NCBI GenBank assembly: GCA_936432065.2
Contig: OW386286.2
Span: 17,419,179-17,483,178 of the forward strand
DNA: 64,000 nt
Source of the DNA: Rutpela maculata
Lineage: Eukaryota > Arthropoda > Insecta > Coleoptera > Cerambycidae
Direction of reading: 5' to 3'
Below are positions 47,463 through 56,163 of this stretch, in pieces. Every line of letters starts with the position of its first letter. Position 1 is the stretch's first letter. The translations under genes and the position numbers were made by a program. The notes under the pieces are model-generated. The model was not told where the DNA came from. It worked only from the letters and a program-made list of their open reading frames with translations, and ran no database searches.

Positions 47463-48176
47463 ATGTCGTCTACCGAGACCGTATCTAAACTCAGTACTGA
47501 TATAATTAATTTAACTAAAAAATCATTGCCTGTACTAAAAACTAATGATGAAATCGATCAACATATTTCATTAATTAACAAAAATATTAGACTAGTAACC
47601 AAAGCGATTAAAACCAAAATTCATATCAATAATAAGAGCGAAAATATATTTAAATTGGAAAATAATTTAGCGCTTTTAAAATACTGCCGAGGACAATTAA
47701 AAAAATTTAAATTGAAAAATAAAATATTAGGCGGTTCATTAAAGCCGGCAGCACGAAAATATTTAGAATATCAAGAAGTAGCATCTTGTTTTAAAAATCG
47801 CGTTAAGTCTGGTATAATAACTAACGTACAAATTAAGGAACCGGTATTATTTTTTAGAAAAGCATTTAGGAGTTTCTCTATTCAAATTAAAAAATGTTTG
47901 AAAGATGGACTAATTAAAGTAAATGTTATTTTTGAATGTAACTTCGTACAGCCTACCAGCAGCATAGCAGAAGTAAAAACTTTTGCTACAAAGAACACCG
48001 TGATAGACTTAAATACGGATTTAAAGGAATGGTATAGAGACAATGTATCCGAACAATTATTGAAAAATCTTGAAGACTTTCAAGAAAAAGATTCAGGCTG
48101 GGTCTTATCAGAAATTATCGGGTTAAGAGTAAATACCAATAAATATGAACCTACGGTGAAATACCATACTTTATAA
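47463..48176 (+). CDS. Polinton DNA polymerase B, N-terminal fragment
   Basis: An open frame of 237 codons from ATG, under a good TATA box. The last 70 residues (NTDLKEWYRDNVSEQLLKN and ERDSGW-like EKDSGWVLSEIIGLRVNTNK, residues about 184-227) match the conserved region upstream of the exonuclease domain in protein-primed polymerases of Polintons. It then stops; none of the exonuclease or polymerase motifs (A, B, C) follow and none are found elsewhere in the element. The N-terminal half is Lys-rich and may be a DNA-binding or terminal-protein-like region. It is flanked by duplicated arm sequence (before 47160 and after 48290), so the ORF sits in a segment inserted into, or duplicated with, the arm. 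Either a polymerase pseudogene or a retained short product; the frame is intact. Confidence 0.55.
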   Translation: MSSTETVSKLSTDIINLTKKSLPVLKTNDEIDQHISLINKNIRLVTKAIKTKIHINNKSENIFKLENNLALLKYCRGQLKKFKLKNKILGGSLKPAARKYLEYQEVASCFKNRVKSGIITNVQIKEPVLFFRKAFRSFSIQIKKCLKDGLIKVNVIFECNFVQPTSSIAEVKTFATKNTVIDLNTDLKEWYRDNVSEQLLKNLEDFQEKDSGWVLSEIIGLRVNTNKYEPTVKYHTL

Positions 48177-48630
48177 AGAATTTAAAAAATTATTATTACC
48201 GTTAAAAAATAATGAAGAATATTGCTTCTTGTGACCATTGGAGGGTACTCCACTAAAATAATGGGGAGAGCTGGTTCACTGCGGTTGAGAGTATGTAGAG
48301 CGTTTATAGTAATAAAAATAAGATTACTGTCGTTATACTGTTTATAGTTATTGATGAATAGTATTGCATGTTTACGTTAGAGGGCGTTAGAGGTTAAGAA
48401 ATAGCTACTGATGTTAAATAGACAAGTCTTATATGAGATAAATATTCATTTACTTCTATATGTTAAAATTTGAATGTTAAAACTGTAACCAAATGCAGAG
48501 ACGTTATCAGTTTCCAGGAAAATTGTTAATGTAAATAAATGCGACTGTCTGCGGCTATATGTATATTTAAAACGTGATTAATTGTCTTTAGATAACAGCA
48601 TCCGGCGGTTATAATACAATGAGTAATAAG

Positions 48631-48705
48631 TCACGTGATCCATTATAAGGAGCGTCTCAGGGTTTGGAGAGAAATCATGTATACAATGACTAATAAGTCA
48701 CGTGA
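48631..48705. promoter_or_regulatory. Duplicated CACGTG sites before the left small-ORF cluster
   Basis: ATAAGTCACGTGATCCATTA occurs at 48627 and 48693 in a 66 bp tandem duplication with TTTGGAGAGAAATCATGTAT. The right arm has one copy (TCACGTGA at 59352-59359). These are bHLH-type E-box palindromes in the region upstream of the cluster; their use is inferred. Confidence 0.5.
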
Positions 48706-48887
48706 TCCATTATAAGAAGCCTCTCAGAGTTTGGAGAGAAATCATGTATACAATGAAATCATCATATTTCTTTCCATATTTTTCTGCTTACTCGATACGA
48801 AAAGTGGAGGTGGAATATAGCATAAAAGTAAAGACCAGAGACCCCCACATTCATTCACAATCTTAAAGTTGATATATAAGCAGCAGC

Positions 48888-48995
48888 AATGTCTTTCATT
48901 GGTGATGCTACGACAAACAATTATACTAAAAGAAGTGTATTTAGTAAATAGAGGCCAGCAGGCACGAGCACTAACATTGAATTCATCGAGTCCTA
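48888..48995 (+). pseudogene. Left-arm remnant of the 99 aa Polinton ORF
   Basis: Begins with ATGTCTTTC after a TATATAAGCAGCAGC stretch exactly as the right-arm gene (59159) does, then a deletion removes about 200 bp and only the 3-prime end (CTAACATTGAATTCATCGAG, TCCTAA) remains. The frame is broken. Confidence 0.65.
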
Positions 48996-48998
48996 AAG

Positions 48999-49157
48999 AT
49001 GGATGCTGAAACGTACAAGAAGAGGTTACAGCAATTTATAAACAATTTAAAATTACTAAGAGAAGACATTAAGCACATTGAAGTTTTACATATATTTCAA
49101 CATGTCTGTATCCAACCGAAGATGTCTAAAAACAGTTCAATTCAGCGAGGATGTTAA
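48999..49157 (+). CDS. 52-codon overlapping ORF, left copy
   Basis: Starts with ATG 4-5 bases after the preceding gene's stop (TAAAGATGG) and reads ETYKKRLQQFINNLKLLRED (residues 4-23), probably helical. It ends in SKNSSIQRGC. Its last 56 bases overlap the start of the PP1-binding-like ORF in the +1 frame. The right-arm copy (58699-58857) is open over the same length. No family recognised. The two could be separate small proteins, or one protein made by frameshifting. Confidence 0.5.
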   Translation: MDAETYKKRLQQFINNLKLLREDIKHIEVLHIFQHVCIQPKMSKNSSIQRGC

Positions 49158-49326
49158 AATTCATTGCATTTACCATTGGAGTTATGCTCATAGAACTGCT
49201 AGATGTGGTAGCTGGATGCAAGACGCCTACGATCGAGAACGTTTTCAAATTAAAATATTACGATACGCTCAGATAATTAATACTGTACTTGAACATAAAT
49301 ATTCTATTATATCACAAAACATGTAA
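49102..49326 (+). CDS. PPP1R15-like small protein, left copy
   Basis: 74 codons from the first ATG. Carries TVQF (an RVxF-type PP1-docking motif, preceded by basic residues), a tryptophan about 12 residues later, and an ARCGSW...YDRERF segment spaced as in the PPP1R15 (GADD34/CReP) core that binds PP1 and actin or eIF2-alpha. One Arg-Asp position differs from the right copy (Ala-Tyr-Asp-Arg-Glu-Arg instead of Ala-Arg-Asp-Arg-Asp-Arg). Viruses carry proteins of this kind to keep host translation running. Here the role is inferred from motif spacing only. See the right copy (58527-58754). Confidence 0.55.
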   Translation: MSVSNRRCLKTVQFSEDVKIHCIYHWSYAHRTARCGSWMQDAYDRERFQIKILRYAQIINTVLEHKYSIISQNM

Positions 49327-49329
49327 CCT

Positions 49330-49636
49330 TGTTCTTATATGTATTAACAAATTAATTTTAAAAAATGGTTGACTATTATTACCCATTTCCTAATTAAATG
49401 AAGAATTCCGATTTTTTTCAAGTTCATTGTAACGAAAATGTTCATACTACATTTTATGTGTTTTTTTAATGCTGAATTCAAATATGCAGTCAAAAAATTA
49501 AATCTTAAAAAATAAAGCCACCTCAGACGAAAAATGAAAAAATTAATTTTTATAATATATTTTATTTTATCTGAATACCTAATACAGTATTAAAGCTTAT
49601 ATATGTACATGGAATACATAACCTATAAAACTAGCA

Positions 49637-49672
<36 letters not shown>

Positions 49673-49831
49673 TTTCATAATATATTTTATTTTATCTGAA
49701 TACATAATACAGTAATAAAGCTTATACATGTAAATGAATACATAATCTATAAAAATACCAGTAATAATAATAATAATAAGCAGTATGTTGGAGACATGGG
49801 AGAACTGCCCAGAATCGTGTGCGCGAAAATA

Positions 49832-49928
<97 letters not shown>

Positions 49929-51010
49929 TAAAACCATCATACATCATCGATATATATTTCAAGATATACCTAAACATGTCAAGCTTTCATGTAAAAAAAG
50001 GAATGATATAATCAGCGTCTTATATGAGAAAAATTGTAGTTGTCTACTTCAAAAGATAGGTATAGATTTGAATGTATAAACTGCAGTCAAATGCAGAGGC
50101 GTTATCACTTTCGAGGAATTTATTAATATAAACAGCAACCAATCGATTATTAAAATAACTCCCAGCAGTATACTTAGCACAGCGTAATTACTTTAGATGA
50201 ATGCAATGAATTGAAAGGAACTGTACGTAATTAAAAATTTAAAAATAGTGTAACCAATATGATTGACATTTTTAATGCAACTGCAGATTTTCTCAGTTAA
50301 GAACCAGACATTATAATATATCAAGAAATAGTACATGACAGTACTTTATATAACTTAAGTGACTAAATTAAATACTGATAATGAAGTGAATAGTCATATT
50401 TTAATAATTAATATAGAAATATTAAAATATTAGGCTAGCACAAACAATTGTAAGCAGTGCGATTGAGATATCAGTTTTGAGGAATTTCTTAATTCATAAT
50501 ATCAAATTTAAAAGTCTCTAAAGAAGTCGGTGGCTTAAGAGGTTGAATTTAAGTTTTAATTTTCGTATGGAAGCATAGGTTCAGATCCTGACATTTATTC
50601 TAGGGAAGCTAATATGTCATAAAAAAAAAAATCAATTTTGTAAAATAAAACCGTCTGACAAAAATGAAAAAAATTCATAATATATTTCATTTATTTAAAT
50701 ACATAATACAGTAATAGAGATGCTTATACAGAAATAAAAATATATAACCTATACAAGAATAATAATGCAACCTGCTTGAATATTCAAAATTAGTATTTTT
50801 TTCTATCAGATGTGCATATAGACATGACTGTGATGGAAGCGGTATATCTATGGTTTCCACGTTAAGGTCTCTTGTATCAATCTTCGCTTGTCACTAGCTA
50901 CATCATCAAAAAGTTAAAATAGAATTAATTTTATCTTTCGTAAAAGACATTTACATTACTATTTTTTATTTTTATTTGTCTTCTTTATATTAACGTTCTG
51001 GCGAAGTCTA
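49330..51010. other. Polinton non-coding region with repeated modules
   Basis: A ~100 bp module (CATAATATATTTTATTTTAT, AATACAGTA, TAAGCTTATA) occurs at 49540, 49675 and 50680 and inverted at 58105-58180. AAT microsatellites lie at 49636-49672, 49761-49780 and 49829-49926. A CAAATGCAGAGGCGTTATC motif at 50086-50104 matches the arm motif at 46868, 47110 and 48494. The long Asn- or Ile-only frames here come from the microsatellites. Confidence 0.7.
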
Positions 51011-51014
51011 GCTA

Positions 51015-51371
51015 ATGCTATCTCACCACTTCAGGACGACGAGAGGAGCCGAGCTCAAACGGTGTGTCTTAACTTCACTGATTGATTTCTCACCACTGAA
51101 ACCTGTACCGTACCTCACCTCACATCAACATCCTCGAACTAATGATATTTTGTTTCGAGTAATTGGTAGGAATAATATACATTTCAAATTAGATATTAAT
51201 TTCAATGAAGAGCATAAGCAGCTAATAAAATGGCTGGAGGATAATATATCCAAAGGTCGCTCTGGGCAGCCGATTGGTTGGAGCTCTGGTCCAGACAGCG
51301 GGCACTGGCCATCGACTACCTTAGAAGATTATGTTAAGACGCTTGACATAGTTCGTCTACATTTTTTGTAA
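51015..51371 (+). CDS. Hypothetical Polinton protein, 118 aa
   Basis: Open frame from ATG with normal amino-acid composition: DILFRVIGRNNIHFKLDINF (residues 44-63) then a Ser/Gly-rich stretch and LEDYVKTLDIVRLHFL. A TTTAATAAATT poly(A)-type signal follows at 51406. The first 25 codons overlap a segment also found at 52085-52110 (CTAGCTAATGCTATCTCACCACT-like), so the true start may be later. No family recognised. Confidence 0.35.
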   Translation: MLSHHFRTTRGAELKRCVLTSLIDFSPLKPVPYLTSHQHPRTNDILFRVIGRNNIHFKLDINFNEEHKQLIKWLEDNISKGRSGQPIGWSSGPDSGHWPSTTLEDYVKTLDIVRLHFL

Positions 51372-51480
51372 TTAGTATTAAAGTATTGTAATATAAATAT
51401 TTTACATTTAATAAATTAAATTATTTATAAAATGTGTGTTTTTATTTCCTAATACCTATCCTGACATGATGATCATGAGA

Positions 51481-52540
51481 GAGGCAGGTGAGACAGCTTG
51501 AACAGCTCCAACAGCTCGAACAGCTCCAACAGGTGTAACAGGTACCGTACCTGTTACACCTGTTGGAGCTGTTCGAGCTGTTGGAGCTGTTCAAGCAGCC
51601 CATATACATATACATATACATGTATTATATATGGTCAACTCCAACAGCTCCAACAGCTCCAACAGCTCGAACAGGTGTAACAGGTACGGTACCTGTTACA
51701 CCTGTTGGAGCTGTTGGAGCTGTTGGAGCTGTTCAAGCAGCCCATATACATATACATATACATGTAATATATAGGGTCAGTTTCAACAGCTCGAACAGCT
51801 CCAACAGCTCCAACAGGTGTAACAGGTACGGTACCTGTTACACCTGTTGGAGCTGTTGGAGCTGTTCGAGCTGTTCAAACAGCTCATATACATATACATA
51901 TACATGTATTATATATGACCAGCTCCAACAGCTCGAACAGCTCCAACAGCTCCAACAGGTGTAACAGGTACGGTACCTGTTACACCTGTTGGAGCTGTTG
52001 GAGCTGTTCAAGCAACCCATATACATATACATATAATAATAATAATAATAATAATAATAAATCGCCTTTATTGATATTTAAGTCCTGGCGGAGTTTAGCA
52101 TAGCTATTCCACCACTCATGTATTATATAGGGTCAGTTTCAACAGCTCGAACAGCTCCAACAGCTCCAACAGCTCCAACAGCTCGAACAGGTGTAACAGG
52201 TACCGTACCTGTTACACCTGTTGGAGCTGTTGGAGCTGTTCAAACAGCCCATATACATATACATATACATGTATTATATATGACCAGCTCCAACAGCTCG
52301 AACAGCTCCAACAGCTCGAACAGGTGTAACAGGTACGGTACCTGTTACACCTGTTGGAGCTGTTGGAGCTGTTGGAGCTGTTCAAGCAGCCCATATACAT
52401 ATACATATACGTGTATTATATATGGTCAGTTCCAACAGCTCGAACAGCTCCAACAGCTCCAACAGCTCCAACAGGTGTAACAGGTACGGTACCTGTTCGA
52501 GCTGTTGGAGCTGTTGGAGCTGTTCGAGCTGTTCAGACAC
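51481..52540. repeat. Array of seven GGTAC-centred hairpins, ~142 bp period
   Basis: Seven palindromes are centred on AACAGGTACSGTACCTGTT (about 51545, 51687, 51832, 51972, 52202, 52338, 52485). Each arm is made of 9-base units AACAGCTCC or AACAGCTCG ending in AACAGGTGTAACAGGTAC; arms are about 50-60 bp. Palindromes are separated by a constant spacer with CCCATATACATATACATATA and ATGTATTATATATGGTCAG. The fourth interval is enlarged by an insert at 52035-52110 that resembles 50945-51028. The multiple Ser/Asn-Cys or Thr-Pro frames are by-products of the repeats. Non-coding; possibly replication-related or simple expansion. Confidence 0.85.
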
Positions 52541-52565
52541 TTAATAAGTATGAGATGCGATCAAC

Positions 52566-52840
52566 TCATTGAAATAAAAAAAGATTATTAATAACATTTT
52601 TTATTAATATAAAAAAATTATAATTAAAATTGTGTAGAATTAATAAAATAATAAAAACACTGGTCTGGCTATCCGGCGGGAGGGCAGATCGTATGTTAAT
52701 TAAAAAAAGAAATTTATTGGTCTCGCCGGCTGGCAGATCGACTTCTCCAAATCTCCGAAGAAATTCTGAGTTCAACGGAGTCTGTAACAATTTAAAAAAA
52801 TATCTATAAGTATTGAGTTATACGAAACAGAAAAAATATT
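52566..52840. other. Polinton intergenic
   Basis: AT-rich with two GGCTGGCAGATCG/GGGCAGATCG fragments; no convincing gene. Confidence 0.4.
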
Positions 52841-53173
52841 TTAAATACCTTTCATGATGTCGGCTAAGAGTATCAGCCAGGGCATCTCCTGTGGTGGTGG
52901 TGGTGGTTGCGTTACGAGGCCCTGGGGCTGAGGCAGCCCCAGGTACCTCCAGCCCTCCGGTGGGACTTGGCACATTGAACATTGGCAAATATTGCCCGCT
53001 ATCAGCTCTCTAAGCCCCGTTTGATTGTGCATCTTTGCAACGTCTAACTGATCACCGCGCTCTGACTCGAGGCGAGAGCTCTCCCCCACTTCTCTCTCTC
53101 TCTGCCCCCCACCCGACTCGTCATTCATACACGCACACATGTATACAGAAATAAAAGCCAGTATGGTTAGCAT
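52841..53173 (-). CDS. Hypothetical Polinton protein with N-terminal signal
   Basis: 110 codons from ATG. Residues 1-16 (MLTILAFISVYMCACM) look like a signal peptide or short membrane anchor. The middle is Glu/Arg-rich, then CQCSMC and a Pro-rich PPPPPQEM stretch. It lies 8 bases downstream of the stop of the 167 aa ORF. GC content is higher than in neighbouring genes, and the C-terminal region has a CCAGCCCTCC-type low-complexity DNA. Not recognised. Confidence 0.35.
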   Translation of the reverse strand: MLTILAFISVYMCACMNDESGGGQREREVGESSRLESERGDQLDVAKMHNQTGLRELIAGNICQCSMCQVPPEGWRYLGLPQPQGLVTQPPPPPQEMPWLILLADIMKGI

Positions 53174-53181
53174 AAATTTGT

Positions 53182-53685
53182 TTATTCAAAATCCTTATCT
53201 TTATTTACAATATACCACTGATATATCGAGTAGACATTCTGCCTAGAGCAGCGTAAATGATTATTAATATGTTTATGACAATGATATTCTAAATTATTTA
53301 ACATTAAACTATTCATATTATTACAATTATATAAGTCTATAATATTATTATTATTATTAGACAGATAATGCTGAAGCCATCGCTTCTTTTCCAGTCCCTT
53401 GACATAAACTTTTGCTTCTCTCTCAAGTACGTGGCTGTCGATGAAGTCCTGCAGGTCGCCGTACCGGAGATTATCATAATGCGTGGACCATTGGAGACCG
53501 TGCACATGATCAGTTATCCAATTAATTTGCTTCTGAATATTGTGTGTAAGAAGCCCGTAACTAACAGTCGGTTTAATTATCCGATGTACACACGAGACAT
53601 CGGTAATATTAAAAATTGAAATTTCTTTACATGTAAAAGCTAACTCCTTTTTATGCTGGAAGCCCTGCACGTCTATTATATACAT
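53182..53685 (-). CDS. Polinton-associated protein with IDVQGF motif
   Basis: 167 codons from ATG. It opens YIIDVQGFQHKKELAF, then ISIFNITDV, a VSYGLLTHNIQKQINWITD block and HVHGLQWSTHYDN (residues about 83-95). The DVQGF....KE(L/I)A opening and (H/N)HG(L/I)xW block are shared with uncharacterised insect proteins often linked to Polintons (from memory), and the pattern of strand-Asp-strand suggests an RNase H/exonuclease-like fold (inference). An Asn repeat from an AAT microsatellite interrupts the C-terminal part. Confidence 0.5.
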   Translation of the reverse strand: MYIIDVQGFQHKKELAFTCKEISIFNITDVSCVHRIIKPTVSYGLLTHNIQKQINWITDHVHGLQWSTHYDNLRYGDLQDFIDSHVLEREAKVYVKGLEKKRWLQHYLSNNNNNIIDLYNCNNMNSLMLNNLEYHCHKHINNHLRCSRQNVYSIYQWYIVNKDKDFE

Positions 53686-53699
53686 ATTAGTATGGACGA

Positions 53700-54213
53700 A
53701 CTATACTGGTTAAAGGATTGTAATAAATCAATCTATCATGAATTATAAGGCAATATGCAGCAGTGTCTTTCGGAATATTTTTATTAGTGCTAAATTCCAG
53801 CCTAATGTCCACTGCACTCGACTTTACAACCTCATTCTGACACGAACAGTCGATAACTACCAGAGGAGCTTTTCAAAATTTATCATCTTATTGGATTTTA
53901 TTTCCACTTTTAACGTATTTTTATTGGATACTATAGAAATATGACCATCGTTACCATGATTCAGAATAAAATGCTTTCTTACGTAATTATTTATATCTTC
54001 TATTTCATACGAGCCCTCCGGAATTTTTATAAACTTATCGTCTGTATCATAATATATATGATTATTTGTAGCGTCTATGTTCGGTATGGAGTTATACGCC
54101 TCGAAATTTATTAAAGCAAGCGAATATTCAGCGCCGTCTTCAAGGTCTATGGGTGGGGAAAAGTGCGCGGTTAAATTAGATGATTTGCCGGATAATGTAA
54201 ACGTACAAGACAT
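53700..54213 (-). pseudogene. Polinton jelly-roll (minor/penton-type) capsid protein, internally deleted
   Basis: The N-terminal 118 codons (54213-53857) read DGAEYSLALINFEAYNSIPN (residues 26-45) and IKIPEGSYEIEDINNYVRKH, the conserved start of a Polinton virion protein. After the stop at 53857 the C-terminal end of the same kind of protein can be read in another frame near 53800-53720 (NIPKDTAAYCLIIHDR). About two thirds of the usual length is missing between them. A capsid vertex or minor capsid role is inferred from the family. No separate major capsid gene is present. Confidence 0.55.
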
Positions 54214-54251
54214 GTTGCGGCTTCAAGGTTAGCTCTGAGAATGAACGTGAC

Positions 54252-54615
54252 TTAAAAGCATGACGCATTATATAGAAATTGTAAACACAGATGTCCACAA
54301 TTTACTGCGTCATAAGACTGATACTGCTTGTGATTGTATTCAATAGAACAATTTAAATATTTTATTAATTCGAGAGGAGGCTGTAAATTACCTATCATAA
54401 TAAACGGCTTTCGAACCGTTCTTCCAGTATGCAGTCCAATGAGTACCATTACCGCTATCACTATCCAAGTTCACAATGCCCGTCTCAATTTTATGTACGC
54501 GTTTAGGTAGTCGGTCCCGCATAAATATTCCTCGAAAATTAGGTATATTTAACATCTTAACATATTTTTCAGATCCACGTCGGTGAGCGCTCGATTTGGT
54601 AATTTTACTAGTCAC
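54252..54615 (-). pseudogene. Polinton adenain-type cysteine protease, frameshifted
   Basis: The first frame contains GNGTHWTAYW (catalytic His) and ends near 54388. The second, one base off, contains YNHKQYQSYDAVNCGHLCL with the oxyanion Gln and the catalytic Cys. The frame change lies between about 54390 and 54460. This protease processes capsid precursors in Polintons and adenoviruses. The frame opens directly at the stop of the phospholipase-fold gene upstream; the first ATG in frame is at 54555. Confidence 0.7.
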
Positions 54616-55355
54616 TTGCTGTTGGCGTTTTTATTCATGTATAGTCCAAGTCCTGTTCGATAGGGACGAAGATAGAGTCCCTTACCGAGGGCGATACTCT
54701 CCATAGCCTGATTGTGACGTTTAGATTCTTTAAGCTGGGAGGCTGCCGCCTGAGAATCTCTTACAGCTTTCGCTATACCTGCAGATCCGCCGGCTAGCGC
54801 TCCCAGAGCACTAAGTCCGGCAAATATTGGTATTAGCGGTAGAACGCCACCCGTCTTCGGTATAGGAATAACGCGAGCAGCCATCGGTGATATTTTTTTA
54901 TCTTTTTTAATACGCTGTACTGCACGAGAGGCCTTTTTAATAGCATCTCTGACAGAGGGAGCTCCACGTACTAGTTTACGAATTTTATTGGATATTTTTT
55001 TAAACGTCATCGTACCGCCACATTTTCTTTTTTTACATCCCAAGCCTAATTTAACTTTAGCACTTATGATGCCTGCTACACCGGCTGCTGCCGCTCTTTC
55101 TCCGATGGACGAATCCCTAGCAAATACACGCTTCAGAGCACGTTTTGCCAATTCTTTATCGGCAATATGCCGTCCTTTCACATCATTGACTTTAGAATAT
55201 TGTATGTTGTGGTCACGACACGCCTCATCTAGACCATTAATTCCGCGATCTCCTCGCGCCAGTCTTTTTTCTAATTTAGTACCCGGGCCGCAGAAACGAT
55301 AGCCAGGGATATGGGCTTCGAAAGGTAATTTATTTATGAGAGTGTTTACAGCCAT
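54612..55355 (-). CDS. Phospholipase A2-fold capsid-associated protein
   Basis: 247 codons from ATG. Residues 19-28 (YRFCGPGTKL) form the calcium loop and 43-53 (DEACRDHNIQY) the active-site helix of a parvovirus VP1-type phospholipase A2, a domain that helps capsids leave endosomes. The residue after the catalytic His49 is Asn where the family has Asp, so activity is doubtful. Middle: basic KKRKCGG and RKLVRGAPS stretches. Residues 170-197 are hydrophobic and Gly/Ala-rich (GLSALGALAGGSAGIAK), resembling the membrane-active part of adenovirus pVI/pX-like proteins found in Polintons. Divergently transcribed from the ATPase gene across 96 bp. Confidence 0.7.
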   Translation of the reverse strand: MAVNTLINKLPFEAHIPGYRFCGPGTKLEKRLARGDRGINGLDEACRDHNIQYSKVNDVKGRHIADKELAKRALKRVFARDSSIGERAAAAGVAGIISAKVKLGLGCKKRKCGGTMTFKKISNKIRKLVRGAPSVRDAIKKASRAVQRIKKDKKISPMAARVIPIPKTGGVLPLIPIFAGLSALGALAGGSAGIAKAVRDSQAAASQLKESKRHNQAMESIALGKGLYLRPYRTGLGLYMNKNANSK

Positions 55356-55451
55356 GTTACCTCTATCACATGTAATAGTAGACTGAGGTGTTACAGGTGA
55401 TCGAAAGCTATTTATACTTAAACTCCTGGTGGAAATACCTCAGTGTCAATC
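55356..55451. promoter_or_regulatory. Bidirectional promoter region between virion and ATPase genes
   Basis: The 96 bp gap between divergent starts holds TATTTATACTT (55413-55423), suitable as a TATA element for the plus-strand gene, and an 8 bp inverted pair ACTGAGGT (55382-55389) / ACCTCAGT (about 55436-55443) framing it. Confidence 0.4.
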
Positions 55452-56132
55452 ATGCGTTTCATCAAGACAGGTAACAGTCTGAAAATCGATAATCTCGATT
55501 TTGATAGTCATGTGAAAAAAGATAGTAGACATGGTCCTCTGTTACCCGACAGCATCAGGTGTATCATATGCGGACCTTCAAATTGTGGGAAAACAAACAT
55601 CGTGATAAGCCTGCTGACTCATCCATACGGCTTGCGTTTCAAGAATGTTTACGTCTACTCGAAATCTCTCTACCAGCCTAAATATGAATATCTTAGAAAA
55701 GTACTCGGCTCGATCGTGGGATATCATGAATTCAAGGATAGCGATGTAATAATGACGCCTGCGCAAGCTAAAATTAATTCCATTTTTATATTTGATGACG
55801 TAGCTTGCGACAATCAAAGTGTGATGCGTGACTACTTTAGCATGGGGCGGCATAAACAGATAGACAGCTTCTATCTCTGTCAGACCTATACCCGCATTCC
55901 GAAACATCTGATAAGAGACAATGCAAATTTACTGATATTATTCAAGCAGGATGACATGAATCTTAGACATGTATATTCCGATCACGTTAATACCGATATG
56001 AGCTTTGAGGATTTCAAACATATGTGCTCGTTATGCTGGAAAGATAAATACGGATTCCTAGTGATAGATAAAGATAGCGATATTAAACATGGCCGATACA
56101 GAAAGGGGTTTGATGAGTATATATACCTGTGA
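55452..56132 (+). CDS. Polinton A32/FtsK-type packaging ATPase
   Basis: 226 codons from ATG. Walker A GPSNCGKT (residues 41-48), Walker B IFIFDD (111-116), and a later QTYTRIPKHLIRDNANLLIL (about 148-167) sensor-like helix, as in the genome-packaging ATPases of Polintons, poxviruses and adintoviruses. Length is normal and no break is seen, so this is the best-preserved gene of the element. The next gene begins 31 bases downstream on the same strand. Confidence 0.9.
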   Translation: MRFIKTGNSLKIDNLDFDSHVKKDSRHGPLLPDSIRCIICGPSNCGKTNIVISLLTHPYGLRFKNVYVYSKSLYQPKYEYLRKVLGSIVGYHEFKDSDVIMTPAQAKINSIFIFDDVACDNQSVMRDYFSMGRHKQIDSFYLCQTYTRIPKHLIRDNANLLILFKQDDMNLRHVYSDHVNTDMSFEDFKHMCSLCWKDKYGFLVIDKDSDIKHGRYRKGFDEYIYL

Positions 56133-56163
56133 TTTTACTATCTCAATCAGTTGATAATTACAC

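Noticed and set aside
49722..50079. Asn-, Ile- and Leu-only ORFs
   Set aside because: Translations of the AAT/ATT microsatellite in different frames.
51498..52572. Cys/Ser/Asn- and Thr/Pro-rich ORFs, and a CRISPR-like impression of regular spacing
   Set aside because: By-products of the palindromic 9-base repeat array; the spacers are constant and the host is eukaryotic, so not a CRISPR array.
54612..55355. Phospholipase A2 domain as a venom-type toxin gene
   Set aside because: The calcium loop and helix are of the parvovirus VP1 type, and it lies among Polinton virion genes.
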